The position numbers and the translations under genes are program-made. A model generated the notes under the pieces. It was not told the origin of the DNA, made no database searches, and worked only from the letters and a program-made list of their open reading frames with translations. A stretch of 64,000 nucleotides of DNA from Acidobacteriaceae bacterium (lineage in GTDB: Bacteria; Acidobacteriota; Terriglobia; Terriglobales; Acidobacteriaceae): positions 62,001 to 126,000 of the forward strand of contig PKVW01000074.1 of NCBI GenBank assembly GCA_003131585.1. Direction: 5' to 3'. Of this stretch, positions 1 through 8,455 are shown piece by piece; the first letter of the stretch is position 1, and each line of letters starts with the position of its first letter.

Positions 1-749
1 TCCGCCCACACCGGATGCCCCGAAGCCAGCAGGCGTCCGATGCGCTCGCCATCTTCGCGCGCCACCAGCACCTGGGGAAGGCGGTCGATTTCTCCCTCCG
101 AAGAATTGGTGTGACGGTAGAGGATGTCGTGCTCGCGCGTGGCGATGAAAGCGACTGCCTTGGCCTTTCCTTTCATGGCCGCGGTGATCACGGGCGGCGC
201 GTTCGTATACTCGGCGAAGAGATCGTCCCACGTCTTCAGCACCACCGAATGGACCAATATGACTTTGCCAGAAATGTCGCCCGCCTTCTTAAAGTCGGCG
301 GGACTGCCTTTGCCCACATCAACGACCGGCACATGCTTGGCCGGAGCCAGCGCGGGCGCCCACGCGATGGAGACACAGCGGACGCGAAACTCGACTTTAG
401 GGATCTGCATGAGTTTAGGATCAAGCGCGGTGCCCGTGGCGCTGACGGTCATTTCCGTCGCGCCCTCCGCCCAGGAATGCGGGATGGTGAATTCTTCGGT
501 CTGAACGCTGTCCGCGCCGGCATCCTTGAACATTCGAACGCCCCATTCGATGGCGCGCTGCATGGCGGGCGTGCCGGGCACGCGGCCGCCGATTTCGTCG
601 GTCAACTGGCGCAGGTTGCTTTCGAGCGGGGAGGGTTGCAGGGCGGCCTGAATGATGCGGGCCGCATCGTCGGTCTCGGCAGGAGGCGTGGCGGCAAGAC
701 AGATGGCACTCAGGATGAAGCACAGCCACAAAACTTTCAGGTTTCGCAT
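1..749 (-). CDS. M28-type peptidase, carboxypeptidase Q-like (3' part missing at window edge)
   Basis: The frame is open from an ATG at 749 to the left edge, about 249 codons, so only the N-terminal part is present. It begins with a hydrophobic export signal (MRNLKVLWLCFILSAICLAA). After it comes a segment typical of carboxypeptidase Q-like M28 enzymes: LRQLTDEIGGRVPGTPAMQ, then AIEWGVRMFKDAGAD and TEEFTIPHSW. A PA-like insert follows (SGKVILVHSVV). The zinc-binding catalytic half would lie outside the window and cannot be checked. It sits 87 bases after another M28 gene on the same strand, so the two probably form a tandem of secreted peptidases. Family assignment is from motif resemblance only. 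Confidence 0.75.
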   Translation of the reverse strand, partial: MRNLKVLWLCFILSAICLAATPPAETDDAARIIQAALQPSPLESNLRQLTDEIGGRVPGTPAMQRAIEWGVRMFKDAGADSVQTEEFTIPHSWAEGATEMTVSATGTALDPKLMQIPKVEFRVRCVSIAWAPALAPAKHVPVVDVGKGSPADFKKAGDISGKVILVHSVVLKTWDDLFAEYTNAPPVITAAMKGKAKAVAFIATREHDILYRHTNSSEGEIDRLPQVLVAREDGERIGRLLASGHPVWA

Positions 750-836
750 ATCGGGTGCATTAGAAATGAAATTCTGGAAAAGAGCAAAAGGTCACCGCGG
801 AGATCGCGGAGAACAGCCGCGCGTTTTTTCGTACCC

Positions 837-1874
837 TCACTTCGGCGGCAACGGATCCATTCTGTCCAAAATGCCGACCATCTCCAGCATGGTGCTGCCT
901 ACAATTTCCAGGCTCTTGGGGCTGAGCTTGTCCACCGTGTCCTGGGTCGTGTGCCAGAATACGTCGTTATAGCCATAGTTGAAGTCGATGAGATCGGCGG
1001 AGGGCACGCCTCGCTTTACGAAAGGAATGTGATCGTCACTGAGCCCCGGCAGGGTCCGCGCGAAGAAATGTGATTGATATCCCAGCCGACTCGCCGCCTG
1101 GTACACGACCTCTTCCAGCCAAGGTGTCGAGTTCAGGTCGCGATCGATGTTGAGATCCGCGTCTCCGATCATATCCGCTAACAGGAAGGCCTTGATCTTC
1201 TTCAGGGTTCCGTCGGCTTGCCATTTCTCCGCCAGATGACGGATGCCGTAGAGGCTGTCATCGAGGAAAGCGACTTCGGTATCGGGTTTTATCGCCTCCT
1301 CGGCGTCGTCCCACACCAGCCAGACGCTATAACCCTGACGCTTCTTGCCGCGGAGCTGATTGGCGATCTCCAGAAGGAGCGCGCTGGAAGATCCCCCGTC
1401 GTTGGCGCCGACATAGGAGGTTCCGCGCAGCGGATAGTTCGTGTCGTAATGGCTGGCCATCACGATAATGCCGTCGCGCGTGCCGGGAAACTTCGCGACG
1501 ATGTTTCGCACGGGAAACTTGCCTTCGGGCGTATCCGCCGTGAACTCATCCTCTTCGACCGCGTCGCCGTTCAGATGGGAGGTGATGTAGTTCTCCACCT
1601 TCTTGTGATTCGCGCTGCCGATGGGCCGCGGGCCGAAGGCTACGATCTCCTTCACGTACTGCATGGCGCGGACGGAATCGATCGCCGGTGGCGGGCCGTT
1701 GTCGGGCGGGAGCGAAAGCTTGGGGAGAGTTGTGTCAGCGGGAGCCGTTTGAGCCGGGGCCTGCGCTCCAGTTGGATTGACGTCCTTATCATGGTCGCAG
1801 GCCGCGAAGGTGACTGCGAACGAGAGCAACACAACCGGGAGAGAGATCATCTTGCCTATTTTTCTCGATATCAC
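837..1874 (-). CDS. M28 family lipoprotein, glutaminyl cyclase/aminopeptidase-like
   Basis: 345 residues. The N-terminus is a lipoprotein signal with a lipobox ending FAAC at about residue 25, so it is probably anchored on the outside of a membrane. The M28 zinc-site blocks are visible: ASHYDTNYP, GANDGGSSSALL, VWDDAEEA, LADMIGDADLN and VFWHTTQDT. The pattern GANDGGS / DDAEEA / FWHTTQD resembles the glutaminyl-peptide cyclotransferase-like branch of M28. Whether it is a cyclase or an aminopeptidase cannot be decided by eye. It starts 60 bases after tatC and is followed by a second M28-type gene, suggesting co-transcription with the Tat genes. Confidence 0.85.
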   Translation of the reverse strand: MISRKIGKMISLPVVLLSFAVTFAACDHDKDVNPTGAQAPAQTAPADTTLPKLSLPPDNGPPPAIDSVRAMQYVKEIVAFGPRPIGSANHKKVENYITSHLNGDAVEEDEFTADTPEGKFPVRNIVAKFPGTRDGIIVMASHYDTNYPLRGTSYVGANDGGSSSALLLEIANQLRGKKRQGYSVWLVWDDAEEAIKPDTEVAFLDDSLYGIRHLAEKWQADGTLKKIKAFLLADMIGDADLNIDRDLNSTPWLEEVVYQAASRLGYQSHFFARTLPGLSDDHIPFVKRGVPSADLIDFNYGYNDVFWHTTQDTVDKLSPKSLEIVGSTMLEMVGILDRMDPLPPK

Positions 1875-1934
1875 TGCAAAAACCTCGGCACGAAGCTCGG
1901 AATCGACGCTAAGGTAACCGTAGAACGACCTCGC

Positions 1935-2738
1935 TTATGTTGCCTTTTTTTCTTGCCGTGCCCGGCGCCGCGTGGGATGGACAAACCAGGCGATTCCAAT
2001 GCTGAATACATACAATGCGACCATGGGCGCGGCAAAGATGCACATATTCAAAATGTCGGGAGTCGGAGTGACGATGGCCGCGATAATGAAAATAAGTAGA
2101 ATGGCATAGCGGAAATTCTTCCACATGAAAGCGGCGCTGACGATGCCCATCAATGACAGAAAAAAGATGAGAATCGGCATCTCGAAGATCAAGCCCATGC
2201 CGAGGACAATGCTGAGAAACAGCGAAGTATATTCGCCGATAGTGATCATGGGTTGGAACTGCCGGCCGAAATGAATCAGAAAACCGAGCGCCTGCGGGTA
2301 GACGACTTTGTAGCCGAAGTATCCGCCGCCGGCGAACAACGCGATGGTCGAGACCATGAACGGCACGACGTAGCGCTTCTCGTTGCGGTAAAGCCCCGGC
2401 GAGATGAACATCCAGACTTGATACAGCACGAAGGGCGAGGTAAGGAACAGACCAGCCAGCGCGGCAATCTTCAAGTAAAGGTTGAAGGGCTCCGTGGGAT
2501 TCAGGTAGACCAGCTTCTCCGACATGCCGTTCGCTTTGAGCGCGTTCATAATGGGGCGCTGCATGATGTCGTAGATGCGCTCCACTCTCCACCAGCAGGC
2601 GAAAAAGCCAACGGCCACCGCGGCAATGGAGTAAACCAGACGGCGGCGCAGTTCCTCCAGATGGCCGAGAAAGCCCATGGTCGGCATAGAGCCTCCGTTG
2701 TTCTCGTCACCGGAACCCTCGGTCGCGGTTTCAAACAT
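1935..2738 (-). CDS. tatC: Sec-independent (Tat) protein translocase subunit TatC
   Basis: 267 residues, the normal TatC length, with about six hydrophobic segments. Family hallmarks are visible: FLGHLEELRRRL near residues 23-34, FISPGLYRNEK in the first periplasmic region and the TPTPD motif before the last helices. TatC recognises twin-arginine signal peptides and docks folded cargo in the inner membrane. The start codon overlaps the end of the preceding tatA/B-like gene by 8 bases, so the two are translationally coupled. Two M28 peptidase genes follow on the same strand. Confidence 0.96.
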   Translation of the reverse strand: MFETATEGSGDENNGGSMPTMGFLGHLEELRRRLVYSIAAVAVGFFACWWRVERIYDIMQRPIMNALKANGMSEKLVYLNPTEPFNLYLKIAALAGLFLTSPFVLYQVWMFISPGLYRNEKRYVVPFMVSTIALFAGGGYFGYKVVYPQALGFLIHFGRQFQPMITIGEYTSLFLSIVLGMGLIFEMPILIFFLSLMGIVSAAFMWKNFRYAILLIFIIAAIVTPTPDILNMCIFAAPMVALYVFSIGIAWFVHPTRRRARQEKKAT

Positions 2739-3141
2739 GCGACTCCTGCGAGGTCGAGGGGCCGGGATCAGCGACCGCCTCCGCCGACGGAGTGGAAGTC
2801 GATGACGTGGCTCGATTCGAACCGGCTGAGGCCGCTTCGACCGTTGGAGCGGCCAGAGTGGCGGGAGACTCAGGCTTGTGAGGAATTGATTCGCTTGCCG
2901 CAGGGTTCAGACTGAGGCTGGCCACAGCCCCTTGCGGCGGCTGGCTGGGCGGGAGGATCGTCTGTGTCTTCTCAGGTTCCAGGTGGGCGATTTCGGTTTC
3001 GATCTGCGACTTGAACTCGTTTGAGGCGCGGCGGAGTTCGGCGAGAAGACGTCCCGCTTGACGGGCGATCTCCGGCAACTTCTTTGGTCCAAAGATGATA
3101 AGGGCCAGGAAGAATAGAAAGATCGTCTCGGAAAAACTCAT
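2731..3141 (-). CDS. Twin-arginine translocase TatA/TatB-type subunit
   Basis: 136 residues from the ATG at 3141. An in-frame start 36 bases upstream is possible, but the family normally begins with the membrane helix, here MSFSETIFLFFLALIIFGP. The helix is followed by the conserved hinge FGPKKLPEIARQAG and an amphipathic helix. The remaining 70 residues are a Pro/Ser/Ala-rich tail without recognisable domain. The gene overlaps tatC by 8 bases. FGPKKLPEIAR is closer to TatA than TatB, but in many acidobacteria one protein could serve both roles, so I leave the symbol open. Confidence 0.9.
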   Translation of the reverse strand: MSFSETIFLFFLALIIFGPKKLPEIARQAGRLLAELRRASNEFKSQIETEIAHLEPEKTQTILPPSQPPQGAVASLSLNPAASESIPHKPESPATLAAPTVEAASAGSNRATSSTSTPSAEAVADPGPSTSQESHV

Positions 3142-3395
3142 GGCCTCATCATAACTGCGGGAAGGCAAAGGCGGCAATGCGATGCGGCAGGGCCTGGCAG
3201 CATCAAGTTCAAGGAGCGTTTCGGGAAGCCAGAAACCTTCACCGCCCTTGGCCGCATCTTACCGAAGGACCGTTCCGGGATGGTTACCAATGGTGACCAT
3301 CCGGGTCTGGGAGCGTCTAATCTGGTGATATACTGCGAGTATTCAGCGCGGTAGCTGGGGTGGTCCGACAACCTCAACCGAAGGAAAAATTCAAG

Positions 3396-4997
3396 ATGGC
3401 ACGTAGTTCTCGCCGCTCACTCCTCCTGGTAGTTTTTTTTCTCCTTGCGTGCGGCTTTCTGGGGATTCTTTTCGCCCAGCGCACAGGACAGCAGTCATCG
3501 CTCTCCGGCGACTCCGACGTCAAAGACAGCCTGAAGCAGTTCACCGACGTCTACTCCATCGTCGAGGACAACTACGCGGAGCCAGTCAACCCGGACAAGG
3601 CCATCTATAACGGGGCCATTCCCGGGATGCTGCATGCGCTTGATCCGCACTCCAATTTCTTCGATCCCAAGTCTTACGCCTTGATGCGCGAGGACCAGCG
3701 CGGCAAATATTACGGCGTAGGCATGACGGTGGGACCGCGCAACAACAAAGTCATTGTGATCTTTCCCTTCACCGGCACGCCTGCTTACAAAGCAGGCATT
3801 CATCCCGGCGATGTGATCATCGCGGTTGACGGCAAGTCCACGGAGAATATGAGCACGGGCGACGTCGCCGATCTGCTCAAGGGGCCAAAAGGCACGACGG
3901 TACACATCAGCATCTCGCGCGAAGGCGTGGAGAAGCCGATGGAATTCACGCTGGTGCGCGACGAGATTCCGCGTTACAGCGTGGACGTTCACTTCCTGAT
4001 CCGGCCTGGGATCGGTTACCTGCACGTGACCGGATTCAACGAGACCACGGAAGAGGAGGTCTCGAAAGCCCTGGATGAGTTTGGCGATCTGAAAGGTTTG
4101 ATTCTCGATCTGCGGGGGAATCCCGGCGGCCTGCTGAGCGAAGGCGTGGGCGTAGCCGACAAATTCCTGAAGAAGGGTCAGCTCATCGTTTCTCATCATG
4201 GCCGCGCTTCGGCGGAGAAACGTTACGTGGCGCAGCATGGCAACGGGAATAAGGATTATCCATTGGTGGTGCTGGTAAACCGGTTGACCGCATCGGCGGC
4301 CGAAATCGTCTCCGGAGCCATTCAGGACCACGATCGCGGGTTGATCGTGGGCGAAGTCACGTTTGGCAAGGGTTTGGTCCAGACCGTGTATCCGCTGTCG
4401 GAAAACACCGGATTGGCCCTCACCACGGCTCACTACTACACGCCCAGCGGGCGGCTGATCCAGCGCGATTACAGCAACATTTCGCTCTACGACTATTACT
4501 ATAACCGCGCGGCCGAATCCGGCAGCAATGTCAACCGCGAAGTGAAGCTGACCGACAGCGGACGCACGGTTTATGGCGGCGGCGGCATCACGCCCGATGT
4601 GGCGATCCCTCCCATCAAGGGCAATCACTTCCAAGACACGCTGTTGCAGCACTATGCGTTCTTCAACTTCGCCAAGCGCTATGTCGTGAATCACCATCCC
4701 GCGAAAGGCTTCGAAGTGGACGACGCCCTCCTGCAGGATTTTCGCAAGTCCCTCGACGACGCGAATATTTTCTACACCCAGGCCGATCTGGTGGATAACA
4801 ACGACTGGATCAGGTCCAACATCAAGGCCGAGATTTTCGTGGATGCTTTCGGTCAGGATGAGGGCATGAAGGTGCGGGCGGAATCGGATCCGGAAGTGCT
4901 GAAAGGGCTGGACCTGCTTCCACAGGCCAAAGCGCTGGCCGACAATGCCAAGCGCATCGTGGCGGAGCATAACGGCGCGGGAGCGTTCAACCGGTAG
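3396..4997 (+). CDS. S41 family C-terminal processing peptidase (Ctp/Tsp-like)
   Basis: 533 residues from ATG 3396, which has AAGGAA about 10 bases upstream; a GTG at 3360 is an alternative start. An N-terminal signal/anchor (SLLLVVFFLLACGFLGILF) places it in the periplasm. A PDZ domain lies at about residues 90-170 (GVGMTVG, AGIHPGDVIIAVDG). The S41 catalytic core follows: LRGNPGGLL, then TASAAEIVSGA carrying the serine and GEVTFGKGLVQT carrying the lysine of the Ser-Lys dyad. The family cleaves C-terminal ends of exported proteins. It is transcribed divergently from tatA/B, and a strong hairpin terminator lies 19 bases after its stop. Confidence 0.93.
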   Translation: MARSSRRSLLLVVFFLLACGFLGILFAQRTGQQSSLSGDSDVKDSLKQFTDVYSIVEDNYAEPVNPDKAIYNGAIPGMLHALDPHSNFFDPKSYALMREDQRGKYYGVGMTVGPRNNKVIVIFPFTGTPAYKAGIHPGDVIIAVDGKSTENMSTGDVADLLKGPKGTTVHISISREGVEKPMEFTLVRDEIPRYSVDVHFLIRPGIGYLHVTGFNETTEEEVSKALDEFGDLKGLILDLRGNPGGLLSEGVGVADKFLKKGQLIVSHHGRASAEKRYVAQHGNGNKDYPLVVLVNRLTASAAEIVSGAIQDHDRGLIVGEVTFGKGLVQTVYPLSENTGLALTTAHYYTPSGRLIQRDYSNISLYDYYYNRAAESGSNVNREVKLTDSGRTVYGGGGITPDVAIPPIKGNHFQDTLLQHYAFFNFAKRYVVNHHPAKGFEVDDALLQDFRKSLDDANIFYTQADLVDNNDWIRSNIKAEIFVDAFGQDEGMKVRAESDPEVLKGLDLLPQAKALADNAKRIVAEHNGAGAFNR

Positions 4998-5015
4998 GAC
5001 GGAATGATTTCCAGC

Positions 5016-5038
5016 AGGCCCGGACACGTTCCGGGCCT
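5016..5038 (+). terminator. Rho-independent-type terminator after the S41 protease
   Basis: Perfect 9-bp stem AGGCCCGGA / TCCGGGCCT with a 5-base loop, followed by a short T-rich run (tcgctttt). It lies 19 bases after the stop codon at 4997 and before the Tad-type genes. Confidence 0.75.
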
Positions 5039-5082
5039 TCGCTTTTCGGGGTTACGGTGGTCTCGCGCCCCGGCGGTCTTCA

Positions 5083-5721
5083 TTGACTTCGGTACCGGGC
5101 TGTGTGAAAATCCGCGTCAGCAGGGCTTGTAGTCGCGTTTTCCGCGCCCAAGGGACGGCTTATTTCTTCCCCGCATGGCAGATCGGGACCGGTTTGAACG
5201 GGATCGTGCTCGGACTGGCGGTCGCGTTGGCGTTGATTGCCGGGTGGACGGATTGGCGTAGCCGCCGAATCCCAAACTGGCTCACGGTGCCGGGATTCCT
5301 GATCGGTGTCTCGGCGAATGTGCTGGTTGGCGGATGGGCTGGGTTGAAGACTTCCCTGCTGGGGGCTGGGCTGGGATTGCTGGTGCTTTTGCCGTTCGTC
5401 TTTCTGCGCAGCCTGGGTGCGGGCGACTGGAAGCTGGCCGGGGCCTTGGGAGCATTCGTCGGTTGGGAAATGCTGGTCAATTTGCTGATGGGTTCCGTCC
5501 TCGTGGCTGGGGTCATGGCCCTGGGGTTGGTGATTTACAAGCGGAGATTCAAGCAAACCCTGCGCAACATTGGCAGCCTGCTGGCGTCGATGTTCACGTT
5601 TCGCATGCCGGGGGCGGAGGTTTCGCTGGATAATCCACATTCGCTGAAAGTCCCGTATGGCGTAGCATTGGCCTTGACCACTTTGCTTTTCGGCATCGGG
5701 AAGATGTGGGGAGCGCGATAA
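5083..5721 (+). CDS. A24 prepilin peptidase, CpaA/TadV-like
   Basis: 212 residues from TTG 5083. An internal TTG at 5194 would give about 175 residues beginning just before the first membrane helix, which fits the family better, so the true start is uncertain. The two catalytic aspartates of the A24 family are present: GWTDWRSRRIPN after the first helix and the GxGD-type motif LGAGDWK. Several hydrophobic helices follow. The enzyme removes the leader of Flp-type and TadE-type prepilins at the inner membrane. The next three genes encode TadE/TadG-like proteins, its likely substrates or partners. Confidence 0.88.
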   Translation: MTSVPGCVKIRVSRACSRVFRAQGTAYFFPAWQIGTGLNGIVLGLAVALALIAGWTDWRSRRIPNWLTVPGFLIGVSANVLVGGWAGLKTSLLGAGLGLLVLLPFVFLRSLGAGDWKLAGALGAFVGWEMLVNLLMGSVLVAGVMALGLVIYKRRFKQTLRNIGSLLASMFTFRMPGAEVSLDNPHSLKVPYGVALALTTLLFGIGKMWGAR

Positions 5722-5723
5722 CA

Positions 5724-6308
5724 ATGAAGAAGCCGGGATGGACAACATGGCGCGGTCTGACGCGGAGCACGCGCGGTTCCGAGATCGCCGAAACTGCCAT
5801 GATACTACCCTTGTTCTTCATAGTCTTTATGGCTATTTTTTGGTTCGGGCAGGCCTTCCGCATTTACGGCACGATCACTCATGGAGCGCGGCTGGGGGCA
5901 GAAGCGGCAGTGGCGCCGCTTTGCACAACCTGCGGCACTCCTCCCCCGACCCTTGCCGCCACCAACGCCAAAACCGCAGTCTATAACGCGCTCGCAGCTG
6001 CGCATTTGGACAAAAACGGGCTCGTCCCCTACGGCGCCAAGTGGACACCGCCCGTGCTGTGCCCTTGCGGCAGCGCGAGCACTTCGTGCGTCAGCAGTTC
6101 CATCTCTTGCGATGGCAGCGTCGGTGACGTTTGTATTCAAAAAAACGTCCAGTTGTCATATCCCAGCCAGGGCGGAATGGGCACCTGCGGCATATCGGTG
6201 AGCGCGCGGTATCAATATCCGTACCATTTCCTCATTCCCTTCACTACCTTGGACTTGGGGAACATGCTCCTACCGGGGCAGGCACAGATGAGGGCAGAGA
6301 CGCAATGA
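5724..6308 (+). CDS. TadE-like pseudopilin
   Basis: 194 residues from ATG 5724, three bases after the prepilin peptidase stop. The N-terminus has the TadE signature: a short basic leader, GSEIAETAMILPLFF and a single transmembrane helix, then a polar exported domain. The domain is unusually cysteine-rich (CTTCGTPP, LCPCGSAST). It ends with an ATGA overlap with the next TadE-like gene, so translation is coupled. TadE proteins act in assembly of tight-adherence pili. The major pilin and motor genes are not in this window. Confidence 0.85.
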   Translation: MKKPGWTTWRGLTRSTRGSEIAETAMILPLFFIVFMAIFWFGQAFRIYGTITHGARLGAEAAVAPLCTTCGTPPPTLAATNAKTAVYNALAAAHLDKNGLVPYGAKWTPPVLCPCGSASTSCVSSSISCDGSVGDVCIQKNVQLSYPSQGGMGTCGISVSARYQYPYHFLIPFTTLDLGNMLLPGQAQMRAETQ

Positions 6309-6898
6309 TGCGGGAGGCAAACGCGCCGTGTGGATCGCTGACCACGTTAAAGCGATGCTGGGCGGACGATTGCGCCTCCCAGATTGTAGAGTTTGCCCTT
6401 TCGCTACCTTTGCTGGTGCTGTTCGTAGTGGGGATTTTTGACTTCAGTGGAGCGATTTCCCTCAAGCAGAAGCTAACCAACGCGGCGCGGGAGGGCGCGC
6501 GCGTCGCGGCGGCAGATCCCGCCAACGACATTGGTACCGCCGCTGTCCCAGCCTCGGTTGAGGACGCTTATTGGGTGGTGGATAACTACCTCGTGTCGGA
6601 AAATATCGCCGAATGCGGACTGAAAGCAGCCACGCCAGTTCAAAGTAGTGGGCTTACGTGGGTTTCAACTGCTACAAGCGCCCCGTGCGGAGCTGCTACC
6701 GCGCTCGTGCTCACCATCAATCGGGGCTGCAAAAGTACAATCCCTTCGGGAGCCAGCACGACCAACTTAATCGAAACCTGCGTCACCATTCAATACCCGT
6801 ACAAGTGGCAATTCAACAACGTGGCCGGTTTGCTGGGCGGGAAGTTTACCGGTCCGACTAGCATCACCACCATCGCTACGGCGTTTAACGAGAATTGA
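6305..6898 (+). CDS. TadE-like pseudopilin (second copy)
   Basis: 197 residues from ATG 6305, which overlaps the previous stop as ATGA. The TadE signature is clear: CASQIVEFALSLPLLVLF followed by the helix VVGIFDFSGAI and KQKLTNAAREGARVAA, the canonical block after the membrane segment of TadE/TadG families. The exported part is about 140 residues with several cysteines. It is a diverged paralogue of the preceding gene. It is followed 10 bases later by a TadG-like gene. Confidence 0.87.
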   Translation: MMREANAPCGSLTTLKRCWADDCASQIVEFALSLPLLVLFVVGIFDFSGAISLKQKLTNAAREGARVAAADPANDIGTAAVPASVEDAYWVVDNYLVSENIAECGLKAATPVQSSGLTWVSTATSAPCGAATALVLTINRGCKSTIPSGASTTNLIETCVTIQYPYKWQFNNVAGLLGGKFTGPTSITTIATAFNEN

Positions 6899-6908
6899 GG
6901 AATCGCGC

Positions 6909-8324
6909 ATGCTGCCACCGCTAGTCCGCCGCCTACGAAGAGGCGCGGAGCCGCGCTCGAAGGAGCGCGGTTTCACAATGGCGCTGGTAACGGTGGCGTT
7001 AGTCGCCATCATCGCCATGGCTGCGGTGTCGATTGACGTTGGCACGCTCTACCAGGCCAAGGCCGAGGCCCAGCGCTCCGCGGATGCGGCGGCCTTGACG
7101 GCGGCAAGGGTGATTTCAATTTCGGGCATCACGGGCGATCCCACGAACGGCGGACTCGACGGAAGCTGGGCCCCCGTCTGCGGCGGGGCGGCTAGCCTCG
7201 CCACCCTGGCCGCGATCAACCTGGCGCAGCAGAACTTAATCGCCGGTGTTGCAGTCCCCCGCGCGTCAGTAAGCGTGACCTATGTCGCACCAAAGTCAGG
7301 TACGTCCAATCCAGACTGCACCGACCTGGGATCGGATTTCGGCGTGAATCCCATTGTTACGGTGATCGTGCAGCGCACAAAGCTGCCAATCTTCTTCGCC
7401 CGCGTTTTTTCATTGTTCAACAGCAACTATTCTGGCGCCAGCGTGAGCGCAACCGCCAGCGCGGAGGGATTCAATCCCTCCAAATCGGGCAGCGTTGCTT
7501 CCGCCATGATTCCGGTGCAGCCACGTTGCGTGAAGCCCTGGATTATCCCGAACTCCGATCCTGGGAACGCGGGAGCCAACTTCGTCCTCCCGCTAGACGG
7601 TACGATTGTCAACCAAGGAGTTTCTCAGCTTGGAGGGGGCGTGATCGGCGAAACCTTCAACTTGACTGCCGACTGTACCCCCGGCGCGCTCAACTGCGGC
7701 GTAGGCACCGGCATGATCGCGAACCCGCCGCAGGGTCCCCCAGCGCCTCCCCCGAACACAGCTCGTTACATTCCGGCGTTCGTCTCCGGCAACTCCGGCG
7801 CGGCTCCGTCTTGCTCGGTCGCTAATAACTTTCAGGAAGCGATCGGGGGATGTGATCAAAGCACGGTTTACGCGTGCGGAACTCCGCTGGGAGCGCAAGC
7901 CGACCTGATCGAAAATCCCGTAACTCCGACTGGCGTCACCGGCGACACGTCCACCGCAGTGCAGTGTTTGACCAATTCCACCGTGGGCGCGGACAGTCTC
8001 AATGCGACTCCTGGAACCTTCCCGCTCCAGATTAAAGCGGGTTCTGGCAATCCGCTCGTCCAAAACGGACTCGTCAACAATGACAACATCATTACCACCA
8101 GCAATTCCATCGTAACCATACCAATCTACGACGGCGCGACCTTGGTGGGTGTCCAGCCGCCGGTCACGATCGTGGGATTCCTGCAGGTCTTCATCAACAC
8201 GGTTGATGGCTTCGGAAACGTCAATGTAACAGTGATGAACGTCGCCGGGTGCAGCAACGCGGCCACGAATCCCGCTGTGACCGGAACTTCTCCCGTACCC
8301 GTTCGCCTGATCACGCCGCCGTAA
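6909..8324 (+). CDS. TadG-like pilus assembly protein
   Basis: 471 residues. It starts with a basic region, then GFTMALVTVALVAIIAMAAVSIDVG, a single membrane anchor of the TadE/G-like N-terminal domain. The conserved block LYQAKAEAQRSADAAALTAAR follows. The long exported region is Gly/Ala/Asn/Thr-rich with scattered cysteines and no domain I recognise. It is the last gene of the 5083-8324 cluster. Three 15-base direct repeats lie 47 bases after its stop. Confidence 0.86.
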   Translation: MLPPLVRRLRRGAEPRSKERGFTMALVTVALVAIIAMAAVSIDVGTLYQAKAEAQRSADAAALTAARVISISGITGDPTNGGLDGSWAPVCGGAASLATLAAINLAQQNLIAGVAVPRASVSVTYVAPKSGTSNPDCTDLGSDFGVNPIVTVIVQRTKLPIFFARVFSLFNSNYSGASVSATASAEGFNPSKSGSVASAMIPVQPRCVKPWIIPNSDPGNAGANFVLPLDGTIVNQGVSQLGGGVIGETFNLTADCTPGALNCGVGTGMIANPPQGPPAPPPNTARYIPAFVSGNSGAAPSCSVANNFQEAIGGCDQSTVYACGTPLGAQADLIENPVTPTGVTGDTSTAVQCLTNSTVGADSLNATPGTFPLQIKAGSGNPLVQNGLVNNDNIITTSNSIVTIPIYDGATLVGVQPPVTIVGFLQVFINTVDGFGNVNVTVMNVAGCSNAATNPAVTGTSPVPVRLITPP

Positions 8325-8370
8325 TCGGAACCGGAGTGCGCGAAGCCGCCGCGATGTGCGCGCAGTTCGA

Positions 8371-8415
8371 CGTTAACTAAATCAACGTTAACTAAATCAG
8401 CGTTAACTAAATCAG
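8371..8415. repeat. 15-bp tandem repeat, three units
   Basis: Three adjacent copies of cgttaactaaatca(a/g), at 8371-8385, 8386-8400 and 8401-8415; the second and third are identical and the first differs at its last base. It sits between the convergent TadG-like and AMIN-domain genes. Confidence 0.95.
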
Positions 8416-8455
8416 CGCAAGTGATCGCGGAAGTAAATCCAGAAAAACTCGGGGA

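Noticed and set aside
3495-5027. Long minus-strand open frame opposite the S41 protease
   Set aside because: It mirrors the codon pattern of a clearly identified protease on the plus strand and shows no family motif.
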